A DNA stretch of 64,000 nucleotides from Taenia hydatigena (Eukaryota; Platyhelminthes; Cestoda; Cyclophyllidea; Taeniidae), in assembly GCA_036345935.2 (NCBI GenBank), contig JADWOT020000002.1, positions 16,795,585-16,859,584 on the forward strand, in the 5' to 3' direction. Below are positions 36,651 to 50,600 of the stretch, piece after piece. The notes beneath the pieces were generated by a model that ran no database searches, was not told where the DNA came from, and was given only the letters and a program-made list of their open reading frames with translations. The first letter of the stretch is position 1. The number at the start of each line of letters is the position of its first letter. A program made the position numbers and the translations under genes.

Positions 36651-39600
36651 TGACTGAGTAATTTCTCTGTAGTGCGTCACACTTGCACCTAGCATTAGAA
36701 AACCGGGATGCAGCAGTGCATAGATTACGCGAACTAAACAAAGTCGTACTACTGAGGTGGAGCATAGATAATGCTGCAAATGTGGGACGTGGGAGTGGGG
36801 AGGAGATTGAGGTTATAAAATAGGAAAGGGGAAGTAATGAGGTGCAATTCGTTTACCTCAGTGGCGAAAGTCGCACCACCGCAGCTTTTTAGAGCCATTT
36901 TTTATATGATCCTTGATTGCAAATAATTGTCTCGTGGGTAAGATCGTTGTTTCATTTTAAATGCTCACGTGCGTGTGACCATGCTAATGCACTTACGTCA
37001 ACGGAATACGCCAAAGGTCGGACTTGTAATGACGATGCGTAAGAAAACTAATGTATAACTTTACAGAGTATGTGCTACACACAGACTGATAACCTGCTGG
37101 CGGTCGGCTAGTGCACGCAGGAGCTCTAACACGTGTAGATAAATCTTCCTACACAGAATGACGACCTGCATTAAGAGATCGCATCAGAGATTGAGAATCG
37201 CAGCACTGATCTTGAGGAAAAACACGTCTACTTGCGTTTGACAGTAAGCATTTCCGATCATTCACGGAAATTGTAAATAATGTTGGACTTGGGCTAATTG
37301 ACTTGGTCTCAAATTCCCATCCTTTTAGGGCCGGACTTTTCACAGGTCAATTTCATTTCCCTCCACTTATCTAGTCATTATAATCCCACATCCTACTTCC
37401 TTCGCTGTCTATCTCACTTCCTCTCCAAACACACTAAGTCTTCCTTTCTCCCGAATTTAACGCTAATTTGATGTAAGCCATGTTACTCTATTTGTTCAGC
37501 AGCTGCAGTTTTCTTGTATTACTCTTCGTTGCCTTTATCACTGTCTGGTAGCAGGGAAAGCCTCTCAAATCGGTGACTGTTTTGTTCTTCTAGAAGACGA
37601 GTTATGCTGGACTGCAGCGGTTCTCCAAAGTGAAGTTAGGAATGGGTTCCGTGAGGGGCACGCTAAGGTCAAAGTTTCCTTCGACATCAGTGGTAGAAGC
37701 AGAAGGTGAATTTTGCCTTGTTTAGTCATACAATGGAAAAGGGTGGGGTTCCATTCTGTTTTGGAAGGACGATAGCTCCAAGAACGCTTCCGTTATTGTG
37801 AATGGTACGACGTCACGAATTTCCCTAGCTACGGTGCTCATTCTCTTGATCCACGCTGACAGATTTGAGAAGGCCAATTTTAGTCGGTATCGGCAGCGTT
37901 GTAACAGAGATGCGTTGAACATGGTTGTTAGAGGACAAACAGCATCCATCTCATCTTGGGGTGCGTGCTTCCACACTGTTAATGCTATGGTTATTTCAAT
38001 TTTCCCTCATTGATAAGCTACTGAATCATTTACAACATTTTTTTAGTTCGGAAAGTTGTAGAGGTGATTCCATTGTGTTCGGTGGTAAAGGAAAGAAATT
38101 GTGCAATGGTCTACTATTTAAAATTTGCTCAATGACTCTCGCTATGAAGTCTCGGTGATGTTACACCCCGACAACTAGTATCTGTTCTCAAGTAGTAGTA
38201 GGCCAAAGTACTGTAGACGAAGAGATATGACTAAGGACCAGGAAGACTAATAGACTATCAGCATGAGCCTTGGATCATGACACAGGGTGGGTACACAAAA
38301 TGCATCACCTCAAGCCTCCGTGAGGTTGGACACACAATAAACCACACCGCTGCTGTACAGCAGAAGGTAAGTGCACATGTTACCCTCTCCTAGACCAAAA
38401 GGAGTTGACAACATGCATGCAGATTATACGTGAATTGCGAATCATAGCTGCAGATTTCAGTCACAATTCACCCGTCCACGACGCAAACGAGAATAAAGGA
38501 GGAATAGATAAACACCAAAGCTAATGACAACTTTTACAAAACTACTGTCATCATTTACAAGATGGCGCGGGTTTCTGCAATGTTCATGCATATTCTAACT
38601 AGACGTAGATTTTAACGAAGGCATGTGTAATTTGAGGTGAATAATGGCATGATTGACAAATAACTAGGCTCATTTTGAATTATTTTACTTTTATGCTGCA
38701 GCCTCAGCATATGCTTATAAGATGTACGGAAAAGCATCCAAGGCTTTATGCAGTCGCTCTCCTTTGCGGCTTAACGGTGCTGTTTCCGTGAAAGAGTGCC
38801 ATCTGAAGCCGACAAGAAGTAGTGAGATCTCTTAATAAGAAGTGTGGATTTTGCCACAAGTTCGAGTTATCGGTGTGGATGTCAAGACTTCTTGATGATA
38901 GCATGCTGGAGCTTGATTTATGCATATGCTTACCCTTTTATGTCTAGCACTATTTGCATTGTTTATTCTTCCATCAAGTCATGGCATCAATTGGTGGCTC
39001 TCTTTCATGCGTCGTAGCTATTTTTGAGTGGCGATGTTTGTTTCGTTGTCTTTGGGTTGACGATGTTGCTGTCGTTTCGTCTGGATTACCGGGCCACCTA
39101 CTTTGCGACATCTTGGTTTTCTCTCGATTTACATTCAATCATTCATTGGTGCGGGTTAATCGGTCAAATTTTCCGCGCAGCTTGCTAATTATGAGCGGAG
39201 CCAGAAATAAGCTTTTCCAATTGCAAGAGGAACTATTTTGTGAGTTGCACGGCAAATGGCAAGCATAATCGAACTGAAGAATGTCAAAATCTCCGCCTCT
39301 TGTAACTGTCTTTTTAAGCATGGCGTCTTTGTGCTGGCTAAGTTGCTTCTCCCGTGATAGTTTAGTCGGCTTTAAAAAGCTGCAAATCCTAATAAAAACA
39401 AGTTCAATCACTATACCGTGTTTTGACATTAAAAGGTTAAATCATGCAAGTTAAAACTTTTAAATGACTGCATTTCATTGTTAAACAAAATTTGTTTTCG
39501 ATCAGCGAGTGCTTAGATGCTCAGTGATGACATTTTGTTGCAAAATAGCTTTTAATCTATCAAGCTGGCTGCATCAGAGAGTCAGGTGATTTCGAGAAAC

Positions 39601-42600
39601 CGTTGTTATTCCTGATTCACCTTCTTATTTGACTTTGCCATCTATGTTGAGCAAGTTGGTGTAGAGTTTGTAATTCATTGTTGTCGGATTATGATTAGGT
39701 TGAACACTGTCGCCGATTCCGGTTTGTTCTTACCAGCAGGTTGAATTCAAGAGCCATCTGCCTGATTCCGGTTGATGACATGACTTATCCATCTGCACCT
39801 ACCTTCATTTAGAAGGGCTTTATGCATTAGGTTTTACCATTAGGAGTATCTGCAGGGGAGGAGCCTCGCGCCTACCACGTGTGAATTTCGATGCAGTGGA
39901 AAAAGATGAAGCACATTGTCCCTTTTCGATGCATTTACTCGCAGTTGCCACTACCGTGGTGTCTGACTTCCATTCTGATGCTGACCTACCACGTACCAAG
40001 TTGTGTGCTTGACTGCTCTGCACCCTCTCAAGTTGTCTGCCCTTACACCTATGCGCACTGATTTCTAGGCGAATGTTTACATGAGTCGATCGACGATCAA
40101 GCAGTAAGGTAGACGTTGAGAGCACAAACTCACATTGATGGCTCATTTACGGTTGTCTGGATGGACTAATGACCAAAATTCTAGACTTGAAGTAATGAGT
40201 TGCAAACATATGAAAGAAGTAAGCTTAAGCAGCCCGCTTACTAGAATTCTTGCAGAAATAACTGCAAAAGTAAAATCTTTGAATTAAAATGGGGCAGAAA
40301 TGTTTGTCAGGGACTGCAGACGGCCATACAAATGGTCGTGTAGAAATGTTCATGCATCGGGAACTTCTTGAGCAGGCCCTGATTCCTTCTAACAGCAATA
40401 CCTATGTCACTGCTGCAGTGCTTAAAATCCGCACTTTTCCATTACTCTCACATTAAAGTGTCCTAGGGAGGACTGCCAACCTGCTGCCAGTGGTAAAAAT
40501 TTTAGGACTACAAAGTAGAGCGCTTCGTTGTGATTTGTAATATGCAAAATTGTAGGTCAAGACCGCATTATATCAAGCCAGAGGTTACTGCCATGTAAAA
40601 TAATGTCTAAACATTTGTAATCACTTAATTAAGTAAAAGTTAAGCATACTACTTCTTACAGAACACATAGGGTCCATACCCAGGTGCTAGCAAAATACAA
40701 AAGAATTTCTTACTAGTACATGCTACATTAATATTAAAATTTTTGTTTACGAAAAAGCGAACTCACCCTACATCCTTGTTTCCACCTTGCCTAGGATGCA
40801 TTTTCGATAAAAAAGGTTAATTGGTAAAACAAGACATGAAAAGGAGTTTAAATGACTGGTTGTAAAATCGGCAAACAAATGAACACAATGCAAGTCTAAA
40901 TCTTGTAAAAATTGCACACTTACTTATAGCTAATAGGCTGTGATGTGTCAGGGTCACGTTATAGTACTCTGTTGACATCAGCGAGAATTCAAACGCTGAC
41001 AAGCTTGAAACAAATAATCGCAACTCACTTGCGCAGGGTTCGAAATCGCGCTAAGACTCCTGATCCTACTGCAAGAAACAGAAATTTTATCAGACATTTA
41101 AGGGTGTGCATAAGAGGTGCAACAGCAGAGAAATCTAAGTGCGTGAGACTTGACGTGCTATTTCTATGCTACTCAACATTTGGACACAAAAGCCAAGCCA
41201 CCGTAGCAAAGTTGATGAACGCAGTCTTCCGTATCAAGTTCACGTTACTCGAGATGGCTGCCTATGCCCAATTCTCAGTTACAGTATGCTTCTACCAGCA
41301 CCAAGAGCAGTAATAAAGCCTGCGCTCTGCTTCGACAAAATAACAATTTGCAGAAAGTTGCTTCCTGATTAACAAGGCAATAGATTGTTCGCGAAAGTAG
41401 GAAGATAAAGTGCAATGGCGTTTATTAGTAGCTTTGATAATTCACGCATTCAAGCGCCCTGTGACTACTACCGTTTTAGAGTGTGTGCAACAACGGAAAC
41501 CTTGGTTTGCGTAAGTGATCCTCGTACGGGTGCGCTACAGATAATCTTAGGACGTAAGTGCTTTTAGATTACGAAATATAAGCAAATACCTTGTTTATGT
41601 GATATGGCGCTACCAAAGGCAGGAAGTTACTACATCCAACACATTTCGCTTTGTGTTTATAAGTTAAGTGTGGCTAATTTTTCTCTAATCATCGAGATGA
41701 GAAAGCAACCGAAATAATACTTGTGCCTTCGAGCACACGCCATGCAACGGAAGCTTCATTCACACTTCTACTGGGTTGTTAGGCTTTAAAATAACGCTGA
41801 TCCGCAGTCTTATTCCATCGACAAAATTACTCTGCGTGGGCAGGAGTCGATTTGATCGTGCAGATGGATGGAAACAGAGACGATGCCAATGAAGTTTCGC
41901 CCAAGGTGATCGTCATTCCATTTGTTCATTATGCATGTTCGACATTCCCTATTCAGGTCACATTTTCGTCATCAGGTCGTCATCAGCGCGTCAGCACGAT
42001 TGACTCGCTGAGCAAGTCAAAGTCCACGTCAAGTAAAATACTCAAGAATGACAATAATCCGGGTTCGCGGTCCCATTTTTTTGCAGCCACATTGAGTTTT
42101 TTTTACACCAAATGCAACACCACATCTCAATTTTTATAAAAATTCATGCTTTTAATTTTGTGCAAGCTTTATAATCTTGGTAACCACTAAGCATACTGAT
42201 ATCGTTCATGTGGTAGTGATGGATTACAGTGTCCAAGTCATACGATGTGGTTCATTGATGGTGACAGCATTGCGTATGCCAAACAAAGAGTGGGATTGTG
42301 AACATTGTGACAGTTGACAAACGAGAATTTTGTGTCACCTGCTGGATGTATTATGCACTTGATGAAGTGAAGCGAAAATCTCCCCCCAACATCTGCAATA
42401 AATGCCTCCAAACATGCATTAATTTGCGCAACGTCAATTGTCTCGTCGAGATTCAGCATTAAATAACAGGCGAACATGTTTTGCTCGAGGAGGAGTGGGT
42501 TCAATTGCACACTTAGGTACCTAAACATACAATATTGAAAAACCATTTCGCCAATGGCAGCTACGACTCCATTTGGGCAGTAGATCTTAACGTTATAAGC
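36651..42600. other. Anonymous intergenic sequence between arginase relics and arginase gene
   Basis: Includes a TATA-like ATAAAATA at 36815 followed only by a 29-codon ORF, and scattered chance ORFs (for example 40945-41313 plus, 41852-42139 plus). Nothing with a recognised domain. A minus-strand 123-codon ORF ending at 42238 lies divergently upstream of arginase (ATG at 42609, 219 nt away). It has no motif I can name and no poly(A) signal close by. Confidence 0.45.
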
Positions 42601-42778
42601 TAATTCCATGAGACATAAGCAAGCGCTTGATCTACCTTCTGTGATTTAAGCCACTATCGTCATGCGATCGCCTTCGACGCCCCTTGCGCTGGAGACCACA
42701 TAAGCATCCAAATCAATTGTTATCGTTAACACACATAAATAGTAGCCTGATAGCCGCACAAAGCTGTAACGCATGAAG

Positions 42779-42812
42779 TTTAAAAGGTGCTTACAATCCA
42801 CACTGAACCAAT
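42779..42812 (+). promoter_or_regulatory. Candidate arginase core promoter
   Basis: A TATA-like TTTAAAAGG lies about 47 nt before the chosen ATG, and a CCAAT word about 22 nt before it. A second TATA-like CATAAATAG sits near 42735. A start between the first site and the ATG would give a very short leader, so the true start site is uncertain. Confidence 0.3.
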
Positions 42813-42827
42813 TTGCACTTTCGCGAC

Positions 42828-44560
42828 ATGGATAAGGGTTCTGGAAATCACGTCGCCTCTCTGAGTGTTGTGGCAGCAGCTATCGACAAGGGTCAACCAA
42901 AGGATGGGGTTCAGAATGGACCCAGGGACACCCTGAGCTATGGTCTCAAAGAGCTTTTAAAGAAATTGGGTAAATTAACTGCTAGCTTGACTTTGCATCT
43001 TCCCCCATTCTCTAGTTCACTCTTGCAGAGCCATCTATGCTCTACTTCATTAATATGACTTGTCCAATTTCTCAGTGCTTATGTGTTTCTACTATTTTGC
43101 TGTCCAATGCTATGTGCCAAAGTAAATGACTGTGGAGAAGCTACGCAGCCGAAAGACCGTGAGTCGGATGTTATTTTGAATTGCGAGAACCAGCGAGCAC
43201 TGGTGAAAACCACTTTAGAGCTGGCAGAGTGCGTCGCCAAAAGTGTGGGGGAGAAAGACATAACACTCATACTAGGCGGCAACCACAGCATCGGGATCGG
43301 GTCAATTACGGGTCACTTGGATATTTTCCCCACCTCCTTTGTTGTCTGGGTTGACGCACATGCTGACATCAATACTCCTAGGAGCTCTACTTCTCGTCAC
43401 ACTCACGGCATGCCCCTCTCCTTTCTTCTCAACGAAACCAGCGAACTCATTTTGCAAATTCAAGGCTTTGAAACCATCAAACCAGTACAGGTCTGATCTT
43501 CTTGCATCACTTACAATTACTTACCTGACTGACGCTCACTCACCTAATGCATATTGCAGTCTTGAAGCCAATCAACTACTCTACATCGGACTTCGGGATG
43601 TCGATACATCAGAGCTGTAAGTTTGACCTTTAAGCCAATCGAATGGAGGAAGGGCAAGCTCACAATTTACTTCCTGCTTTAGGAAGTTCATAAAGTACCT
43701 CAATATTCCGTATTTTAATATGGACGATGTGCGAAGGATTGGCATTGAGAGTGTCATGGATATAACTCTCAAGATCATAATGCGGTTTCGGTGAGTGGTT
43801 GCTGAAAGACATGCATTTTGGAGAGGATGGGTAACTAAAACAGCAATTTGGGAAACATGTTTGTTTAGCAGTCCTAATTGTCAAATCCATCTGAGCTTCG
43901 ACATTGACGGGTTGGATCCGAAGTACGCTGCCAGCACAGGAACCCCTGTTCCAGGTGGTCTCTCGTTGGACGAGGGCATGTACATTTACAAGACTCTTGG
44001 TCAGACAGGTGGGCTACCAGTTTCGACTTTTACTGTTATGCCTTAACTGCACTGACAGCAGCGACCTTTACTTGACTAAGAACAAAGATATCAGAGCAGC
44101 TGCTTATGATGCTACTGCAAGGGAAACACCTGCATGCTAAAACAGAAGCACATATTTGTAGAATCCTGTTGGTTTTTTCCTGGGAAACAACAGACCAACA
44201 TTATTAGCTTATTATTCTGAAGGTTGCATTAGGCTGTGGATTTCATCTAGTGGCGTGAACAAGTAGCATAAGGAATCCGAGACAGTGTAGCGATGTGCTA
44301 AACCTGTAGCGTCACCGGAGTGCTTTGTGATAAATTCACTGCAGCACACGCGAAGAATGAGGCTGCAAAGATCCTCATCGGGCCTTTATACATTTTTCAT
44401 GAATCAAAGTGAGGATGAAACTACTTTACTTTGCTGTCTAGGTCTGCTGAAATCGATGGTGGTGGCAGAGGTCAACACGTCGCTTGGCTCAGCTGAAGAT
44501 GCAAAGACCACTTTGAATTCCGCCCTTGAGATAATCAAAAGCGCTCTGCTTTTAGACTAG
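42828..44560 (+). CDS. Arginase, six exons, with one-nucleotide phase conflict
   Basis: Exons: 42828-42969, 43123-43490, 43560-43616, 43683-43790, 43869-44008 and 44442-44560. All introns are GT..AG. Arginase hydrolyses L-arginine to ornithine and urea using a binuclear Mn site. Exon 1 has Asp-Lys-Gly-Gln-Pro near residue 20. Exon 2 has Gly-Gly-Asn-His-Ser (His102) and Asp-Ala-His-Ala-Asp-Ile-Asn (Asp125, His127, Asp129), then His-Gly-Met-Pro. Exon 3 has Gly-Leu-Arg-Asp-Val-Asp. Exon 5 has Phe-Asp-Ile-Asp-Gly-Leu-Asp-Pro (last two ligands) and Ser-Thr-Gly-Thr-Pro-Val. Exon 6 has the substrate-side Glu-Val-Asn. Length would be about 310 residues, near the usual 320. The start is the first ATG in a frame with a family-like N-terminus. 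Oddities: GGNHS in place of the usual GGDHS, and a total exon length of 934 nt, one base too many. The surplus lies at the exon 2/3 junction, where joining at 43490/43560 puts a stop in frame. No signal peptide, so likely cytosolic. Confidence 0.88.
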
Positions 44561-44637
44561 AAACCCATCCAACCTTAGCTAATTCGTCCACAACAAATTC
44601 CAAGATTTACGTTTGAGTACATTTTCTCTCTTGTTCT

Positions 44638-44643
44638 AATAAA
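44638..44643 (+). terminator. Polyadenylation signal of arginase
   Basis: Canonical AATAAA 78 nt past the arginase TAG stop, followed by T-rich sequence. Confidence 0.65.
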
Positions 44644-44649
44644 TGCCTA

Positions 44650-47600
44650 TATTCTGATTTTGCTATTTTTTTGAAAGAGCGTGTGCGATGTGTGATGTTA
44701 ATCACATGCACACGTAGGCGAGAATAAATTTGTAATTAGAAGTTGTACTAGCAAGTATAGGGTAAGCTGAACTTGCGGATTTACAGTTTGCAGCCATAAC
44801 TATAGACGATCGACTCAATTTGAGTCTATTTGTCGGTGCTGAGACAAAAATCAAATGGCTCGTCAGTAACGTGGTGTTCGATATAGCGGGCTCCACGGGG
44901 TAACTCAGGAAGGGCTGCATAAGTTTCATCCCCAATTGAATATGTGGAGAATTTTTCATAACGTCGTAGCATAAATTAGTCAGGACTGAAGAACCCTGGC
45001 TCCTTTGCTGCAACCGATTGTGTTGACCAATAAATGCTGCTAATTGTTTGAGTTTAGCTGGCACATTTGGAGCAGCATCATACACTCCAGTTCACTTTCA
45101 TGCATTTTATTGACACTCAGTGATACTTTTGCTGTTTAGAACGCATTCAGCAAAGGTTTTGCAGTGTTGCCTGAGAGCGCACTTATTACAATAGTGGGTT
45201 CTCGTGGCTGCTGGTAATATATGAGGCAGCAAAACAACATTACCAACAATTCATAAGTAGGCATGAATTCTTAAGCAGCAGCAAAACTTCCAAGACGTCG
45301 TGTCAATGCTTCGACTCACATGTTCGACTAAATAAATAATGTCCATATGTGCTACAAGAAATGTGGACATAAACATTCGACATTTAATGGCAGTAAACTC
45401 TTGGTATTATTGTCACTCAACGCTCTCTTCTACTTACAAGTCACTGATTGGAATAACCCGTTTGTTATTCAGCACAATTGAACACTTCTTATAAAGTTAT
45501 AGGTGGTCTGCAAAGGAAGCGTTCGCTTGCATATTAATTATGCCTATTGATTACCAAAACATTCAATTGCATAGGAAAGAAGGAAGGTAAGCGCATGTGG
45601 CTTATGCATTTTAGCACTGTACTGACGCATCAGGCAGACTAATATTTGTAAGTGGGTTCATTGAGGAGGATTTTGGTAAACGCGAATCATCCCTCGTGCA
45701 GGCGCGTGAGTGTCGATGGCATGACGAAATTGGGTCACCACGCAATGTAAACTAAATGTCCGTTTTGGTGACGGAATGCCACGAAAACAGGAGGCTTCTA
45801 AGCCTGACAAATGTGAATATTTATTTTGTGCTGGCGAAGTGTGACCAACTCAAACATTATGCTCACACGAACAAACAAAACTAATAACGGTAGTCGTACA
45901 CGTGCGCTGTGCGGCTGAATATTTAATTTCAAATCCACTAGCTCCATAGGCTTCTGAAATGTTGTTGATATTGGATACCATTCCACAGATAAATAGGCGA
46001 ATGCAACAATGTAGTTTAGTGGTAAATTATGCAGTGGCTGTTATTTATGCTGAAATTATGGTCTGTTATAATGCCTCAAAATCGGTGGCTCCTTTTCAAG
46101 CGTTAAGTAACGTTAAAACTCATGTCAGGCGGTACCACGGTCGCTTGGCTTTTATGTCCAGTTAAATCTGCGTTCAAATGTTAGCTGTATTTTATCTCAC
46201 AGTCTCTAGTGCTGAGTAGTATAGAAATAGCACATCAAGTCTCACGCACTTTGATTCCTCTGCTGCTGCCACCGCTGCTAGCGTCGGCTTTTGTACGCTG
46301 CTTTTGTCGTGCTCAACCCAAATGCATCTGCCCACTTTTATTGAATTGTTGAGAAAATTAAGCATAATTTACGGCTTTAGCACAACATTGTGATTTGGAA
46401 TATTACCACCACTAAATGAAAAGTGCATACTGCAGATGCCCAAGTGTTAATATTTGCAAATGGCGGTTTCGATGCTATAGTTTTACCATTCATGCAGTTG
46501 AACAATGTCTTCTTGATGGTAGCGAGACATGTGGGATGTCAGTTTGATTGCACTCTGTGTCCTCTCCTCGCACCTCATGTCAACAATGAGGTGGATCCTT
46601 CATAAGCCTACTTCCTCAGAAATTCGCGAGCTAGCATAGATGCTATGAGCTAAGATGAGGGGGAAAAGCAGTGCGATGCTGATTAAAAAGGTACTAAAAT
46701 TCATTAGAGCGTTTTCTGCAATTAAAGGCCATTGCAGGCATTGACTGTATTCATGCCGATTAATGGTATGCAAGGAAGAAAGAGGTGAAACAAAGATGTA
46801 AGTACTTGTGTGCAATTGTAATGCATAACCTGCGCATTTCCGGAGTTAGAAGTAACAATAAAATTGAGGAAGAATTTTATCAAGTATTTCACCATTACTC
46901 ACTAGATGTTGCAACCATAAAGGATGCGTGGAACCTAGTAAAGAAGTCCCACGTGCCTGAACCCCCAATCTCATTCTATCCTTCTTAGTGGGTTACAATA
47001 TTAACCACTATTTTGAAGTGAAGGTACTACATAGGCTTCTAGCCTACTGTAAATAAAAAATCGAGCCGCTGCAGGAGCACACCTCATGATCCAAAAGCGA
47101 GATGCGTTTGACCCTTTAACCACCTTCGTCTACCTCGCCTACGAGAGTAGTTCATTTGTACAATGCTGTGCAGACAAAAGCTTGAGATTTGTGTGAAACA
47201 GTCAGCCACACTCATCGTTATTTACTAATAGACTGCCATCTCCTAGTTGCATCCTCAATGAACTGCCAAACATTTCTCTGATTATGATATTGCATCAAGA
47301 TTTCATGGGATACAAGATTATATTGTGAGAGTGGACATTAAGGAAAGTTTTACTTGGGCTTAATCTTAAAAGAAGTACATGATGTGTCGCCTAGAAAAAG
47401 GTTTTGGGGTACTGCTACCAAGCATTTAGTCCACCATGGATGTCGCCCTTAGTATTTGCCACGCTGAGTGGCGTCACTGCAAGACTGTCATTTTGAGTGA
47501 CATTCCTTAACACTACATTCACTTACCAACTTGTCGGCGCACCTCACAGTGACTCAATTATTTCAATGCATTCACCTATACTACCCGTTGTGTGTCAATA

Positions 47601-50600
47601 GCAAGTAGCGTGAGCAAGAGATGGTTGTGGAAGAATGGATGGCGTACGACGAGGTGACAAATGCCTCTCTATCGCGGAACAGCCCAATTTTCTTACCCAA
47701 CCGACGTGCACGGGCGACTTGACAGACACATTTCTGTCCAACATCGTATGAGTTTTCAGTATTATTACATGCAGCTTTCATTAGATGCAGTGTCTGTGAA
47801 TGAAGTGATTGATGCCAGTGTACTCTGAGATGCGGAAGTGTGCTTGGACATTGAGGTATGTTTAGAGGACAGAATGGCCTGTTCACGTCGGCATTGGAGT
47901 TGGGCTACATCTCAGTAGTGCAAAAGCCTAGACAAGAGATGCACACGCGAGTTTGAGTAACCCACCATGCCGATACTTCTATTCCAACAAGTCCAATTCC
48001 TCTCCCACACATTTACCCCGCCCGACTTCGTTACTGAGTGCCATGTCACTCAGCTCTGCGTGATCAGCACACTCCAGCATGCATCCGCGGTGCTCCATAG
48101 GCTTTGCAGTAGAAGTGTGGGTTTGTGCACGCAGTATGAGATTTTGCAAGCTCCACGTGAGCGAAGCGCCTTAATTTTGAACCAACAATATGCTAGCGCA
48201 GTACTTGGACCACGAAATCTGGAGTTTGTCACTGATGCAACCTACGTGCTGAATGAAATTGTGATTATTCCCATTTTGCTGACGAACGAACAGCAACTCA
48301 AAGAAAACATACATTTAAACCATTGAGTTTGGACCGAAAGACGTGATGAGAAGTGGAGCACAATCTGTGCAAACTTACGTTGCTTAACATCACAACAAAT
48401 ATTTGAAGAGCATTAAGCACATGTGACGTGGTGTAGCAAGATGAACAGCAGTAAAGTAGAAATTGAAAGCACAACCAGGACGCATACTAAGGAGACTTCT
48501 GAATGTAGATCTGAGGTCAGTGAAAAGCCGTCTTGAATTCTTTTCACGCACGCGACATATAACACTGCGTACGCGACTCCATCTAGTGTTGATAAATTAA
48601 TGCAAGGCATAATGTTGAAGGTAGAGAAGGCCGTAAGCCTAATGAGACAAAAGTGTCGACTGACGGAATGGACATCGCTCACCCCTCTAAAATCTCGCAA
48701 TATTGTTTTCATGAAGTGACCAACTCTCCTTTCCACGTTTCACCATGCTTATGCACGTATATTCTAGCTCATAATTCTATTCGAAGTCCCCAAACGATCC
48801 ACAGCTAGTTAGGGCATACAATAAATGTGAGGAACGTCTGACTGTGCTGGCTGCTGATTAATCCAGAGCCACAGTCACAACTTATAGCAAGTTCGTTACG
48901 GACGCAATCACCCGATTGGGCTGCTGATCTGCAAGTCAACAAGGGAACCCCGAATGATGTAGTAATAGCTAAATGTAAATGTAATGCACACACGGAAGTT
49001 GGCAGTAATGACGTCTCGAAGACTGTGTTTGGGCTACTTGGCTAGTAACATCCAATTTTTGAGCAAAACTGTTCGTTAGCCTTGCCACAACAAATTTTGG
49101 AATCTGAAAAGCAATTGCTGACCTGACATAAAAAATCCTTCATTTCTGATTTGATAGTTCTATCACACACTTGCATCACAATGTGTACCTGTCAAACTCA
49201 CTCCGTGTAAAGACCAATGTCGACAAGTGCAGGGAAGTATGGATGCCATACCAACGAGGCAGTTGTAATGCCAGCAGACCAACATAACTTTTGGCAAAGG
49301 TATAAAATGCAAAGGGTTGCAGACACACCAACAGATGTTACTGAAAGGCGTTCGACAAACAAATCTCCCACAATAGTCTTCATCCCATCTGGTTAGTTTC
49401 ATCGGCGTATCGTCTAACTCCACACAGTTTCCCCGTGGTGACACTAGCTACCAAGTCTGCTTAAGGGAACCGCGTGCTAAAATGGCAACGCAAACAATTT
49501 AGGGCCGCTCTGCAGAGGAGATGGTGTTACGACATTCCCGCCTACTTGGCATACATGCCCACGTACTAAGTGGTTAAAGGCATCTTGTCTCATTACACAA
49601 ACATCACCCTTCCTCTTCACACCCACCGACTCAACCGCCCATTTGTTACACACTCTACACCTTCTAAAGCCATTCTCAAGGCTAAGTGACAGCATGCCAC
49701 TCCTCCTAAAGATCCATGACACCTCCAACAGTATGCAATTTACTACAAAATGCATCCATTACCGGTGCAGCCAACAATTAACTGCGGCTTAACAAAGCAA
49801 GAACAGTTCCACACCTCCTGAAGCAAAATATGCAGCACCTGTCACATAGTCACACAAATGAGCTAGGACTAGCAAACCTTCAACCCACAATAGAACATCT
49901 CTACCACCAATCCATACACACGTACTGTAATTTTCTCCACATATTCCTCCCCTTGAAGGCGAATGAGGACATCATACTCGGGCACAACATACACATGCAT
50001 ACAACATATCACTCCAAAGTGATACAACGATGACGCAGTTAAGTAACCTCATCACCAGTCGGACATTCACTCAACAAATCACTCTAGACGTGCGTGGAGA
50101 AGGTACAGGAAGAACAAATTCATGGTCTGCCAACCCTACTACCTACCACGTACCATGTCATATCATCTGGATGGCAGTCAGCATCCACCACACAAATTTC
50201 AATGTCGACGTAGGAGCAGTGAATCCACTGTTGCACCATCACTCAGGTTGGATGGCGCTGTTGCCTACTCTTCGCAAAATGATCCCGAATAAAGTTTAGG
50301 CAGGGAAGGCATGAACTTCTTGTTCGTTATTCAAAATAGAGAGTCGCCTTGAGAGCGATGCCCTTCGAGTGAACAGGCTTCACCAAAATTGAACAGTTCA
50401 AGCCATTTGATCACAAACAGTACGCTTCACTAATGTCTACTGCACTTCTTCCAAATGCTGCGTAAAACTCTTGATACGACTAGGAATGGATTGCAGGTCG
50501 TGGACGAACTGTGTTCTGTAATTTCTGGTAGCAAATTATATTGTAATCAAGGAGTGTTCAGTCCAGGCATTCTTTACCTCCTCCTTGTGTGAGGGCGGAA

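Noticed and set aside
42238..42609. 123-codon minus-strand ORF divergent from arginase
   Set aside because: No motif, TATA or poly(A) signal nearby. Length alone is not evidence in this window.
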